From the IMG/VR virus record IMGVR_UViG_3300009155_002539, positions 1 through 49,502 of that record: a stretch of 49,502 nt of DNA. One strand, written 5' to 3'. The notes below the pieces were generated by a model, which had not been told where the DNA came from, ran no database searches, and saw only the letters and a program-made list of their open reading frames with translations. Within the stretch, counting starts at the first letter, position 1. Each line of letters begins with the position of its first letter. This document shows, piece after piece, positions 6,511 through 15,517 of the stretch. A program made the translations under genes and the position numbers. The DNA comes from a virus.

Positions 6511-9500
6511 ATGGCCGTTATAAAGAAAACCCTATTCGCTAAAAATTTAGACAGGTATTCCGTATTAGTAACGGATACTGAACCAAATAGTAGATATTTT
6601 AAAATAACAGAATTACCAGATTCATTTACTGGAGGAAAAAATGCATTCTTAATTGCAGGGTCAGAAGAATTATTAGCAGATACTAAAATTCAAATTGAAT
6701 TAAAAGATGCTGCAGGAAATATAATCTATCATGAACCTGGAGAAGGTATAGTATCATCATCAATAAATGGTGAAACAATTGTAACCGAATATTTTGAAGG
6801 TGTTTCAAAAGTTGTTTCAGTTTACATTTATCCGGAAACTGCATATGGTCCGTGTACACTTACAATATTAGGCGAGTTATCAAAATATGAAGATGGTAAC
6901 GGGATAGTAAATTCAGTACCAATTGATTGGGAAGGTAAATATAATGTTAAGTGGCAGAAATCTATAAATGTAAATCCATCTTTATCGAATACTACAAAAA
7001 TTAGATTTTATCAAAGACCGGTTGCAACTATTAAAGAAATATTATCCCCAATTTATAGAATAGAAAATGATATAAAAGTTAATTCAGGAGTAAGTCAATC
7101 TTTTGCTGATATTAAACTTTCTAAATTAGAAACATTTGCAGGAGATGTAAAAAGAATAAAAGTATTCCGAACATCAGAAGGAGATATTTCTGATTATGAT
7201 TTAATACAAGATATATTAGTTGAAGCAAAAGAATTGTTAACATCATATGGGTTAACTGGTAGTGTTGTTGGACAAACAGGTATATTAACATCTGAAACTC
7301 TTAAAAGTTTTTGGAATACCGGTTCATTAAATGCGTATCTCACATCGAGTAGAGTTGAGAGTGGTGTTAGATTAACCGGAAGTGGCAATTTTACATATAC
7401 ATCTTCGTTGGATATAAAATCCACAAATACATATGAATTAAATTTAGATGCTTTTTATTCATCATCTACACCAAGCAATTTAGGAATATATTTAGCTTCT
7501 GGTTCATTAAGTAGTAGTATTGGAACTTTATATGGAATACAACCCACTAAAAATTTATTAGATACGGTCATTCCATTTAAAATACCTACGGATTTTCCAT
7601 CAGCTAGTTTATATTTTTCACAATCACAAGGAGAATGGCATTTAGGAAATATTAGTTTAAAATTATCACAAGATACGGCATTTTCTCCGGATGAAGTTTC
7701 TTTTATTACTACAATGCCTTCGGTAATTGGTAATGAAACATTTAATTTTAAATTTGAATTTTATGATGTAAATAATAACTATGTTCCAGTAGCAGTAACA
7801 CAATCTGCAACATTCACTGGTGGTGTCAATGTTAATAATACTTTATTATTAGTAAGTTCATCAACTTCACAATCTCTCGCAGCACTTGCAGCCGTATCAT
7901 CCTCTATTAGTGGAACTATGACTGTTTATAGTTCATCTGCAAGTAGTTCGGTAAATATATTAAGTGGTTCTGTTAGTGGTACAATTGGCAGTGTAAGTTC
8001 ATCGGTTAGTGGTACAATTGGCAGAGTTAGTGGTTCTATAAGTGGTTCGATATATAGTTTAAGTGGTTCTGTATCAAGTTCATTAACTCTAACAAGTGGT
8101 AGTATAACATTAGTTAGTAGTAGTTTGTTATTTACATCACAAAGTTTGAGTAGTAGTTTAACAACATTAAGTGCATCGGTATCTTCATCATTTTCATTTA
8201 ATGCATCACAATCGGCATATCAGGTTTATTCCGCATCACAATATTTGGATAAATTTATTTTTACGGATGCTAATGGTAAATTAAATCAACCACCCACTGC
8301 ATCTGACCCTGGACTTTATTTGGGTAGCGAATATTTGGGATATTTTAGTGGTAGTGGTACAAGTGGGTGGAAAACTTATATGGATAATCAGGGTGATTTT
8401 TATTTAACATCATCCGTTCCTGGAGGTGGGTTATTAGCATGGGATTCGTCTACTGCAACATTACAAATAAATGGTTCAATTAATATACAAGGTGGAAATG
8501 CTGCAACAACAACGGCATTATCTTCATCATTAAATGCGGTAAGTGGAGCTATCAACTCCGCAACATCATCATTAAGTTCATCTGTTGCATCTTCACAAAA
8601 TTCATTATCAAGTTCAGTTGCAACAACAACATTTACAACAGCAACGGGATTAATAGCAAAACCACCAACCGTTTTGGTTGGTTCTACATCGGGATTATAT
8701 TTAGGTTCAACTTATTTGGGATATTACAATGGTACCGATTGGAAAACTTATATGGCCAACAACGGTAATTTTTATTTAAGTGGAGCGGGGAGTGATTCAT
8801 TGACGTGGGCAAGTGGTGTATTAACGATAAATGGTGCAATAAATATTACAGGTGGAAATGCGGCAACTACAACAAATGTTTCAAATGCAGTTACTTCGGG
8901 TTCATTATTTGCGAGTAATGCAGTCACATCAGGGTCAAATGCAGCTACAAATGCAGCAACATCGGGGTCAACTGCCGCTGCACGTGCAGTTACATCCGGT
9001 TCATTATTTGCAGCTAATGCAGCTGCTTCGGCATCGATATCAGCATCAGCAGTAGATGATAAAGTATTTACAAATACATTAGGAAGAATTACAAAAACAC
9101 CTACACCAGGTTCAACATCGGGATTATATTTAGGACAGGCTAATTTGGGATATTATGATGGAGCACGTTGGAAAACATATATGGATAATACTGGTTTATT
9201 TTATTTAACAGGAAGTGCAGGTGGGAATGCATTATTATGGGATGGTTCGACACTTACTATTAAAGGAAATTTATCGGTTGGTAGTTCGGTTCCAAATTCG
9301 GTAGTAACTGGATTAGGTTCTCTTGCTACAAAAAGTAGTGTATCTGCAACTACCGATGTAACTGGATTAGGTGCATTAGCAACAAGAGATACAGTTGCAG
9401 CCACACACATAGATGCTAATGCCGTTACCAATGCAAAAATTGCAGCTGATGCGGTTACCGAAGGTAAGTTAGCAACGGATGCAGTAACATCGGGAAAAAT

Positions 9501-10575
9501 ATCAGCAAATGCAATTATTGCGGGTAAAATAGCTACGGATGCAATAACAGCAGATACGATTGCAGCGGGTGCAATTACTGCAACAAAAATATATGCAGGT
9601 GCAGTAGAAGCTGATGCTATTAAGGCCGGTGCAATTGTTGCAGGTAAAATAGCAACGGATGCAATAACGGCGGGTAATATTCAAGCTGGGGCTGTAACGG
9701 CTACTAAAATAAGTGTTGCAGATTTATCTGCTCTTAACGCGTCGATTGGTGGTTGGTCTATTAATAGTGATTCTATTTCAAAAACGGCAAGTGGTAAAAC
9801 GATTACATTAAATTCTGCAGGTAGAGAAATTAGTTTAACAGGATTAGGAACAACAAATGTTAAAATAGGAACAGAGGGAATATACACTTTGGGTGCAAGT
9901 GCAGCAAATACAACCTATATCGGTGATGGTGGTGTAATGGTTGGAGGTCGTTGGTCGGCCGGTGACCAACCAGATAATTATATTACATTGTTAGTAACAG
10001 AATTATCACCCGGAGTAAACGTTGCTAGACAAGTTATATATAATAGTGTGGGTAATCCAAACTACGAAGCATTGGGTATATATTCGGTTCCAGATTCTAG
10101 TAATTCATCTTTAAAAATTTCACAAGGTGGTGCAAATATTCAAAATAGTGCATCATCAAATTCTGGTTATGCTATTCAATGTATAGGTGCTTTTTATTGT
10201 AGTTCAACGGGTGCATTTGTAGGTGATGTAACTGCTAATACATCGGATAAAAGATTAAAAACAAATATAAAAAATATAGATTCTCCATTAGAAAAATTAT
10301 CTAAAATAAATGGTGTATATTTTAATTGGAATGATAAGGCAAAAAAATTAGCAAATAAAAATACAAAAATAAGAGAAGTTGGATTTATTGCACAAGAAGT
10401 TCAATCAATATTACCTGAAATTATAAAAGCTGCACCATTTGATGTAATAAATTCGGAGGGTGGTTCTAAATCAGGTGAAAATTACTTAACAATTCAATAT
10501 GAAAAAATGGTTCCATTATTAGTAGAATGTATTAAAGAATTACAAAAAGAAATTCAAGAATTAAAAAATAAATAA
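6511..10575 (+). CDS. Long tail fibre with C-terminal S74 intramolecular chaperone
   Basis: This 1354-residue fibre protein probably forms a trimer that contacts the host surface. Residues 1 to about 430 look beta-rich and may attach to the virion. A Ser/Gly-rich stretch follows (about 440-560). Then come three copies of a module marked by GLYLGxxxLGYY, W-K-TYM-N and a closing LxIxGxI element (about 592-668, 717-788 and 863-922). A run of short Ala/Ile/Lys-rich repeats (DAITAxxIxAGA type, about 970-1067) suggests a fibrous shaft. The end is a peptidase S74 (endosialidase-type) chaperone with TSDKRLKTNI (S1245-D1246 the expected self-cleavage point) and a final coiled coil. It is the first gene of the long late block. 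Confidence 0.92.
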   Translation: MAVIKKTLFAKNLDRYSVLVTDTEPNSRYFKITELPDSFTGGKNAFLIAGSEELLADTKIQIELKDAAGNIIYHEPGEGIVSSSINGETIVTEYFEGVSKVVSVYIYPETAYGPCTLTILGELSKYEDGNGIVNSVPIDWEGKYNVKWQKSINVNPSLSNTTKIRFYQRPVATIKEILSPIYRIENDIKVNSGVSQSFADIKLSKLETFAGDVKRIKVFRTSEGDISDYDLIQDILVEAKELLTSYGLTGSVVGQTGILTSETLKSFWNTGSLNAYLTSSRVESGVRLTGSGNFTYTSSLDIKSTNTYELNLDAFYSSSTPSNLGIYLASGSLSSSIGTLYGIQPTKNLLDTVIPFKIPTDFPSASLYFSQSQGEWHLGNISLKLSQDTAFSPDEVSFITTMPSVIGNETFNFKFEFYDVNNNYVPVAVTQSATFTGGVNVNNTLLLVSSSTSQSLAALAAVSSSISGTMTVYSSSASSSVNILSGSVSGTIGSVSSSVSGTIGRVSGSISGSIYSLSGSVSSSLTLTSGSITLVSSSLLFTSQSLSSSLTTLSASVSSSFSFNASQSAYQVYSASQYLDKFIFTDANGKLNQPPTASDPGLYLGSEYLGYFSGSGTSGWKTYMDNQGDFYLTSSVPGGGLLAWDSSTATLQINGSINIQGGNAATTTALSSSLNAVSGAINSATSSLSSSVASSQNSLSSSVATTTFTTATGLIAKPPTVLVGSTSGLYLGSTYLGYYNGTDWKTYMANNGNFYLSGAGSDSLTWASGVLTINGAINITGGNAATTTNVSNAVTSGSLFASNAVTSGSNAATNAATSGSTAAARAVTSGSLFAANAAASASISASAVDDKVFTNTLGRITKTPTPGSTSGLYLGQANLGYYDGARWKTYMDNTGLFYLTGSAGGNALLWDGSTLTIKGNLSVGSSVPNSVVTGLGSLATKSSVSATTDVTGLGALATRDTVAATHIDANAVTNAKIAADAVTEGKLATDAVTSGKISANAIIAGKIATDAITADTIAAGAITATKIYAGAVEADAIKAGAIVAGKIATDAITAGNIQAGAVTATKISVADLSALNASIGGWSINSDSISKTASGKTITLNSAGREISLTGLGTTNVKIGTEGIYTLGASAANTTYIGDGGVMVGGRWSAGDQPDNYITLLVTELSPGVNVARQVIYNSVGNPNYEALGIYSVPDSSNSSLKISQGGANIQNSASSNSGYAIQCIGAFYCSSTGAFVGDVTANTSDKRLKTNIKNIDSPLEKLSKINGVYFNWNDKAKKLANKNTKIREVGFIAQEVQSILPEIIKAAPFDVINSEGGSKSGENYLTIQYEKMVPLLVECIKELQKEIQELKNK
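8287..9276 (+). repeat. Three repeated modules inside the tail fibre gene
   Basis: Segments at about 8287-8515, 8660-8874 and 9097-9276 encode the same unit (PPT or TPT, GLYLG, LGYY, WKTYM, then an INITGGNAATTT-type tail in the first two). The DNA is similar but not identical, so these are diverged protein repeats and not recent duplications. Copies differ in linker length. Such repeats set fibre length and can recombine. Confidence 0.75.
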
Positions 10576-10577
10576 TT

Positions 10578-11120
10578 ATGGCAACTTTACCAGCACAGGG
10601 TCAACCAATAACATTTAGTCAAATACAAAGTTTTGTTTCATCTACATATTCGGTTGGTTCAACATCTCTTAGAACATTAAGTAATGCGGCGGGTAAGGGT
10701 GCACCCGATAGTATGTCTGAATTTGCAGCCATACCAATCACAATATGGGCAAGAAATAGATTTACATTATCAAATTCATCAAATGCAATATCAATTAAAT
10801 ACCAAATTAGTACAAGTTATAATGCATTTAATTTTAGTACATTAACAACTCAATCTATTGGTACAAATTATGTTAATATGGGAACAATTTTAGTAGACCC
10901 AGGTGAAATAACTTCTACAAAAAGATTAAGAATAGGTTGTCAGTTTACACAATCTGGTGGAGGAATAATTAATGTTCCATTTGGTCAGGGAAATGGTGGA
11001 ACTAACTGGACATTTTATTGTGGAATAACTGCCGGTGGACATTATGCTTTAACAACAACACCTACTGACATATATTTAAATATAAATGTTTCATCAGGCC
11101 AATATCCTTCATGTGGATAA
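10578..11120 (+). CDS. Small tail fibre or appendage protein
   Basis: This 180-residue protein starts two bases after the fibre gene. Its N-terminus (GQPITFSQIQSF) matches a short 'PISLSQIQ'-like pattern that is common at the start of phage appendage and tail-tip proteins, followed by a Gly/Ser/Thr-rich beta region (residues 55-180). There is no membrane segment or catalytic motif. The context, directly after a fibre with an S74 domain, suggests a fibre tip, adhesin or fibre-associated protein. It precedes the glycan gene run, so it may itself be a substrate for those enzymes; that is conjecture. Confidence 0.65.
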   Translation: MATLPAQGQPITFSQIQSFVSSTYSVGSTSLRTLSNAAGKGAPDSMSEFAAIPITIWARNRFTLSNSSNAISIKYQISTSYNAFNFSTLTTQSIGTNYVNMGTILVDPGEITSTKRLRIGCQFTQSGGGIINVPFGQGNGGTNWTFYCGITAGGHYALTTTPTDIYLNINVSSGQYPSCG

Positions 11121-11129
11121 AATAAAATT

Positions 11130-12110
11130 ATGATAGTTTTTATTACAACAGGTTACGGAAAAAATGTTATAGGTGGTGCTGATATTTGGTGCAACAACTT
11201 TATAGAAAATATTTTACCATTAGTCAAAGAAGATTACAAAATTATAATTGATGGTCGACCTTTGGTTAGAGAAATTGATGCAATCTATACTTTTGGAAAC
11301 GAAAAAGAAGTTGATAAAATATTAGATGAATGTGATAAGATTATATTCTTACATCATGCTTACAAACCAAATCCTATTATTCAAAAGTATTTACACAAAA
11401 CATATCTTACATTTGTCCATGCTTTCATTCCCGATATGGTTGGACTGAATGATGAATATGAAAATTTAATGACAAGATTGGATTGGCATTGGCAAAAAGA
11501 TATTTTAGATAATTCACAAAATATTGTTTGGATTGGCTATGAAAAGGATACAATACATACTTATTATCCAAAAACAATTACAATTCCAAATTATTATGAA
11601 TGGAAAAATAAAAAGCCATTTGTTGGTGTGATTGGTAACAGAGTCGGTTATGCTGCAAGGTGTGAAACGAGAAAAAACGCTCACTATTTAGATGGAATAC
11701 CTTCGTTTGTATTTTCAAATAAATATGATTATAAAAGAATGCTAGAAGGTTCTAATATAGATAATGGTCTACACCAGTTTATAGAATTTGATTATCGTTT
11801 TCATAATAAATTTTTTGAAAAGAATTTCCAAATATTCCATGGAGCATATACTAAAGAACCATTTGGTTATGCTATTTTTGATGCAATCGATAATGGTAAA
11901 TTACCTATATTGGATGGTAATTGGATGAAAGATATTAAATACAGATATAGAGCAATTAATAAAAAACAATTTCATTATCAATATCTTAGAATATTAGAAG
12001 ATGGATTTGAAAAAAATAAAAAACAATTTGATAGATTAAAAGCTGGATTAGAAAAATATAATAATAAAAAAGAATGGGTGGAAAAAGTTGGTAATTTGAA
12101 TTTTTTTTAG
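11130..12110 (+). CDS. GT-B glycosyltransferase (GT4-like)
   Basis: This 326-residue protein is likely to transfer a sugar from a nucleotide-sugar donor. The N-terminus has a Rossmann strand and a glycine turn (FITTGYGKN, GGADIW), and the C-terminal half has the donor-site motif EPFGYAIFDAIDNGKLPIL (from about E243), corresponding to the E-x7-E region of GT4 enzymes. No signal peptide or membrane segment is visible, so it acts in the cytoplasm. It opens the glycan gene run, nine bases after the appendage gene. Donor and acceptor cannot be read from the sequence. Confidence 0.8.
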   Translation: MIVFITTGYGKNVIGGADIWCNNFIENILPLVKEDYKIIIDGRPLVREIDAIYTFGNEKEVDKILDECDKIIFLHHAYKPNPIIQKYLHKTYLTFVHAFIPDMVGLNDEYENLMTRLDWHWQKDILDNSQNIVWIGYEKDTIHTYYPKTITIPNYYEWKNKKPFVGVIGNRVGYAARCETRKNAHYLDGIPSFVFSNKYDYKRMLEGSNIDNGLHQFIEFDYRFHNKFFEKNFQIFHGAYTKEPFGYAIFDAIDNGKLPILDGNWMKDIKYRYRAINKKQFHYQYLRILEDGFEKNKKQFDRLKAGLEKYNNKKEWVEKVGNLNFF

Positions 12111-12136
12111 TATATTGAATTTAAAAATAACAATAA

Positions 12137-12892
12137 ATGTTACAGGATACAAGTTACATAAAGCATAATATAACAAACAATAGAGAAATAGATGAAGTTG
12201 GTGATGAGATACTTAAGAATGTTCCATATAGATGGTCTCATGGTGCAACTGATACTCATTTAGGAGACGGTTTAATTATATATTCTATTATTCAGTATAT
12301 GAGAGCAAAAGTGTGTGTTTGCCTAGGAAGTGGTGGAGGATTTATACCTAGAATTATGACACAAGCTAGAATTGATTTACATAATCAGGGAATATTTGAA
12401 GGTGATGGAAATTATAGTTGGGGAGATATAGGAACTACTTATATTGTAGATGCTATGAATGGTATTGGTGGAAAAGTAGATTGGTTTGTAGAAGAATCTT
12501 TTTTCAGAAGACAATTTTGTCCTAGAATTATTAATGATACAACTTTAAATGCATTTCATAACTATTTTGTGTTAAATGATATTAAAATTGATTATTTACA
12601 TATTGATGCTGGACATTCATATGAAAATGTAAAAGAAGATTTTGAATTATATTCTCAATTAATTTCACCAAATGGAATTATATCAATTCACGATACTGAC
12701 CCTAATTATGCTGATAAGTATATAGTTACATCCGAAGTAAAAGATAGAGGAGATTTTGAAGATTGGAGTGGACCAGTTAGATTGGTAAAAGAAATAGATT
12801 CAACTAAATGGGAATCTTTTAATTTATTTAATTTTGGTATCGTAAAAAACAAACCAGCTTCAACTGGATTAACATTGATAAGAAAAAAATGA
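12137..12892 (+). CDS. Class I SAM-dependent methyltransferase-like protein
   Basis: The 251-residue product has a glycine-rich SAM-type loop (VCLGSGGG, about residue 57) and, near residues 152-180, the IDYLHIDAGHSYENVKEDF and PNGIISIHDTD segments typical of the Methyltransf_24 group that modifies sugars and small molecules. It overlaps the next gene by 4 bases. In a glycan cluster, O- or N-methylation of a sugar is likely. The upstream gap of 26 bases is the largest in the run. An oxygenase-like relative of the cephalosporin hydroxylase group, which shares this fold, is the main alternative. Confidence 0.75.
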   Translation: MLQDTSYIKHNITNNREIDEVGDEILKNVPYRWSHGATDTHLGDGLIIYSIIQYMRAKVCVCLGSGGGFIPRIMTQARIDLHNQGIFEGDGNYSWGDIGTTYIVDAMNGIGGKVDWFVEESFFRRQFCPRIINDTTLNAFHNYFVLNDIKIDYLHIDAGHSYENVKEDFELYSQLISPNGIISIHDTDPNYADKYIVTSEVKDRGDFEDWSGPVRLVKEIDSTKWESFNLFNFGIVKNKPASTGLTLIRKK

Positions 12893-13728
12893 TAAGATTA
12901 GTTACAGTCACCGGAAGCAGAACAAACACTCTTCCTCATATGTTAAATCATTACAAAGATTTAGTTGATGAAATTTATGTTGTAGTTTATGAGTGGGAGA
13001 ATTTTTCTACATATGATTCAGTAGAAAAAATTGTTTCATATTTTCCAAATGCTAAAATAGTAAGAAGAGAGGTAAAAGAAAAATATAATTGGGAATATGT
13101 AACTCAACTATATAATGAAACAAAAATGACGCATCCTAATGATTGGTGGGTAGTTTCAGATGATGATGAGTTCCATGTTTATTCACATGATTTAAGTGAG
13201 ATAATTGCAGATTGTGAAGTAAATGGTTGGGAATTGGTTAGAGGTGGATTTATTGATAGAATTGGTATTGATGGGATTTTTCCTGAAATAAAAGATAATG
13301 TGGATATATTTAAACAATTTCCATTAGCAGGATTTTTTAGATATCCGTTATCTGGAGCATGTCCAAATAAAGTTTGTATAATGAAAGGTTATATTGAAAT
13401 AACTCCAGGACAACATTATGCAAAAATAGATGGACAAACTACGTGGAAATGGCAAGGTTGGAATCACCCATTAATTGCACCTTATCATTATTACAATGTT
13501 CAAGTTCATCATTTTAAATGGGATAGTACATGTGTTGAAAGAATTAAAGCAGTAGCAGATATCAAAAAGGATTATTCATTTTCAAACGAATATTTAAAAA
13601 TGTATCAGGCTATAAGAAGAAATAATTTTCAAATTGATATTACTAATCAAGAATTTATGATTGAAAATGATGGATTCAAAGATTATGGTCAATGGATTAA
13701 ATTATTCAAAAAAATAATATCTATATAA
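12889..13728 (+). CDS. GT-A-type glycosyltransferase-like protein
   Basis: This 279-residue protein begins with a strand-turn pattern (IRLVTVTGSRTNTLPHMLNHYKDLVDEIYVVVY) like GT2/GT92-type transferases that scan from 'I handle accounts of monologue' domains. A metal-binding acidic cluster, SDDDEF, lies near residues 90-95, as expected for a DxD motif. Later aromatic and His-rich segments (HHFKWDS, about 206-212) could shape the acceptor site. There are no membrane helices. It overlaps the methyltransferase by 4 bases and precedes the first galactosyltransferase-like gene. The substrate is unknown. Confidence in 'glycosyltransferase' is moderate because only the DxD and the fold pattern support it. 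Confidence 0.65.
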   Translation: MIRLVTVTGSRTNTLPHMLNHYKDLVDEIYVVVYEWENFSTYDSVEKIVSYFPNAKIVRREVKEKYNWEYVTQLYNETKMTHPNDWWVVSDDDEFHVYSHDLSEIIADCEVNGWELVRGGFIDRIGIDGIFPEIKDNVDIFKQFPLAGFFRYPLSGACPNKVCIMKGYIEITPGQHYAKIDGQTTWKWQGWNHPLIAPYHYYNVQVHHFKWDSTCVERIKAVADIKKDYSFSNEYLKMYQAIRRNNFQIDITNQEFMIENDGFKDYGQWIKLFKKIISI

Positions 13729-13740
13729 TATAAAAAGGTT

Positions 13741-15219
13741 ATGATTTCAGAAAAGTTAGCTATTATAGTTCCCTACCAAAATAGAGAAGAACAACTCTAT
13801 AAGTTTTTAGGACACATGGATTGGTATTTAGGGGATAAGTTTGAAAATTACACAATATACATTGTAGAACAAGAATCTCCAACATTATTTAATTATGGAG
13901 CATTATGTAATGCTGCCGTAGATGTTTTAAAAGATGAAGGGTATTCATATTTTGTATTTCAAGATATAGATTTACTTCCGCAAGAGGGTTGCGATTACTC
14001 TAGTTTAAACATTCAATACCCAACACACATCTCATCTAAAATTTTAGATATTCATAAATTCAAACCATATCCACATTATACTGGTGGTGTATTTAAAATA
14101 TCCAAAGAACATTTTGAAAAAATAAATGGATTTAGTAATGATTATTGGGGTGGTGGTTTTGAATATTTGGATTTACTTTATAGAATGAATAAAATAATTC
14201 CTGATAATTTGCCTATAATAAAATTCTTTAATAAAGATATTTTTGATTATCATAGATTCATTGACATAGTGGAAGTTGATTCAGAAATAAAAAAGAAAAT
14301 AAATTCATTTATTTGTAAAAATGGTAATAGTTTATTTATTCAACCAAATACAAAATTAGATTATGTATTTTCCGATTCGTTTACCATATCTTTTGATATT
14401 TTTGTTGATGATGACCAATCGGAAGATGGATGCATTGTTGGTAAAGAAGGATATGATTCTGGAATATTTATTAAAAATAATGAAGCAATAGTTTTTCAAC
14501 ATTGGACGGAAGATGGTGAAATAATACAAATATGGAATGATAATTCTATTCTAAAAAATAAATGGACAAATGTTACAATTAAATTAAGTACATCCACTGG
14601 TATCGCATCTATGTATTTTGATGGAAGATTGGTTAATGAAACATTTTACGACAATACAAAAAATTTAATGGATTTTGCTGGAAAAAATTTATGGATAGGT
14701 TCGTTATCGTTACGAAATAGGTTTAAAGGAAAAATTAGTAATCTATGTATTTTTGATTATGATTTGACTCAAACTGAAATAGAAATGTTGTATAGTAATA
14801 ATTACGACGCATCGTTAACAACATTTGAACCAGTTTTAAATATACCATTTAATAAATCCGTAGGTCAATTTTTTGTTGATACTCAAGAATTTAAAAGTAA
14901 TGCTAGAATTATTAAAATGGATAATTCTATACAAGGAAATGAAGAAGAACAAAAATATTCATATAAAATAAAAATGCCAGCTGAAGATTTTGGAAAATAT
15001 AAAATTTTGGAAAATTCAAATAAATTTAGTATATTAGAGAAATATTATTGGCAAGAAAAAGATGATGATATGATTGAAAATGAAAAAATATTTTTCTACG
15101 AAACAACTAAACAAAAAAGAAATTCTTTTAAATTTGGTTTAAGTTCTATAAATTATAAGTTAAAAACAAAACAAAATATAAACAATCATACACAAAAATT
15201 AATATTAAAATTAAAATAA
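13741..15219 (+). CDS. GT7 (beta-1,4-galactosyltransferase-like) with inserted LamG domain; probably inactive
   Basis: The first of three paralogues (492 aa). The N-terminal part keeps GT7 features: PYQNREEQL (11-19), FNYG (50-53), DIDLLP (75-80) and GGVFKISKEHFEKINGFSNDYWG (115-137). The acidic catalytic motif WGWGxEDDD of the family has become WGGGFEYLD (136-144). About residues 193-360 form a LamG/concanavalin-like domain (FTISFDIF, WTNVTIKLST, MYFDGRLVNE, LWIGS, GKISNLCIFDYDLT). The C-terminal part resembles the GT7 end (GLSSINYKL) but lacks the PH metal-ligand motif seen in the two paralogues. It may be a structural or binding partner of the active copies. Confidence 0.8.
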   Translation: MISEKLAIIVPYQNREEQLYKFLGHMDWYLGDKFENYTIYIVEQESPTLFNYGALCNAAVDVLKDEGYSYFVFQDIDLLPQEGCDYSSLNIQYPTHISSKILDIHKFKPYPHYTGGVFKISKEHFEKINGFSNDYWGGGFEYLDLLYRMNKIIPDNLPIIKFFNKDIFDYHRFIDIVEVDSEIKKKINSFICKNGNSLFIQPNTKLDYVFSDSFTISFDIFVDDDQSEDGCIVGKEGYDSGIFIKNNEAIVFQHWTEDGEIIQIWNDNSILKNKWTNVTIKLSTSTGIASMYFDGRLVNETFYDNTKNLMDFAGKNLWIGSLSLRNRFKGKISNLCIFDYDLTQTEIEMLYSNNYDASLTTFEPVLNIPFNKSVGQFFVDTQEFKSNARIIKMDNSIQGNEEEQKYSYKIKMPAEDFGKYKILENSNKFSILEKYYWQEKDDDMIENEKIFFYETTKQKRNSFKFGLSSINYKLKTKQNINNHTQKLILKLK

Positions 15220-15220
15220 A

Positions 15221-15517
15221 ATGGCAACAACAACAAAAACATCAGTAGAAAAACTAGAAACTACTCAATCAGAATCTCTTCTTTTAGAACAACGAAAAGT
15301 TAAAGCATTGGAAAAAATATCCAACTCTTTAGATGCATTGACAGTTTGGTTTGAAGAAATTGAAAAACAAGATTGGAGTGATAGATTACAATATTATCTA
15401 TATGAGTTTCATAATAATTCAAAAGCAATTGCAGATAATTTAGAAGCGTTAACCACTTCTTCACCTGCAGCAGTAAAAGAAATTGTAGGTAGACCTAAAA
15501 AAGATTCTGAAAAATAA
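15221..15517 (+). CDS. Small coiled-coil protein, 98 aa
   Basis: I do not recognise this protein. It is hydrophilic and mostly helical, with a predicted coiled coil across about residues 20-75 and a basic C-terminal GRPKK tail. It starts one base after the first GT7-LamG gene and its stop shares a base with the next start, so it is translated with two galactosyltransferase-like paralogues. It could be a scaffold for them or an unrelated small virion protein. The GRPKK tail resembles an AT-hook core, but a single copy proves nothing. Confidence 0.7.
   Translation: MATTTKTSVEKLETTQSESLLLEQRKVKALEKISNSLDALTVWFEEIEKQDWSDRLQYYLYEFHNNSKAIADNLEALTTSSPAAVKEIVGRPKKDSEK

Noticed and set aside
7900-8200. 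Possible CRISPR-like or tandem DNA repeat in the Ser/Gly-rich part of the fibre gene
   Set aside because: The repeats are irregular codon-level repeats of Ser and Gly, with no constant spacer size and no palindromic repeat units.
8852-9055. Gln/His/Leu-rich + strand frame inside the tail fibre gene
   Set aside because: It is an alternative reading of the Ala/Thr/Ser repeat region. The product is low-complexity and the fibre frame is continuous across it.
9502-9684. Cys-rich minus-strand frame in the fibre shaft region
   Set aside because: The apparent cysteine repeats are the antisense of GCA-rich Ala codons in the shaft repeats.
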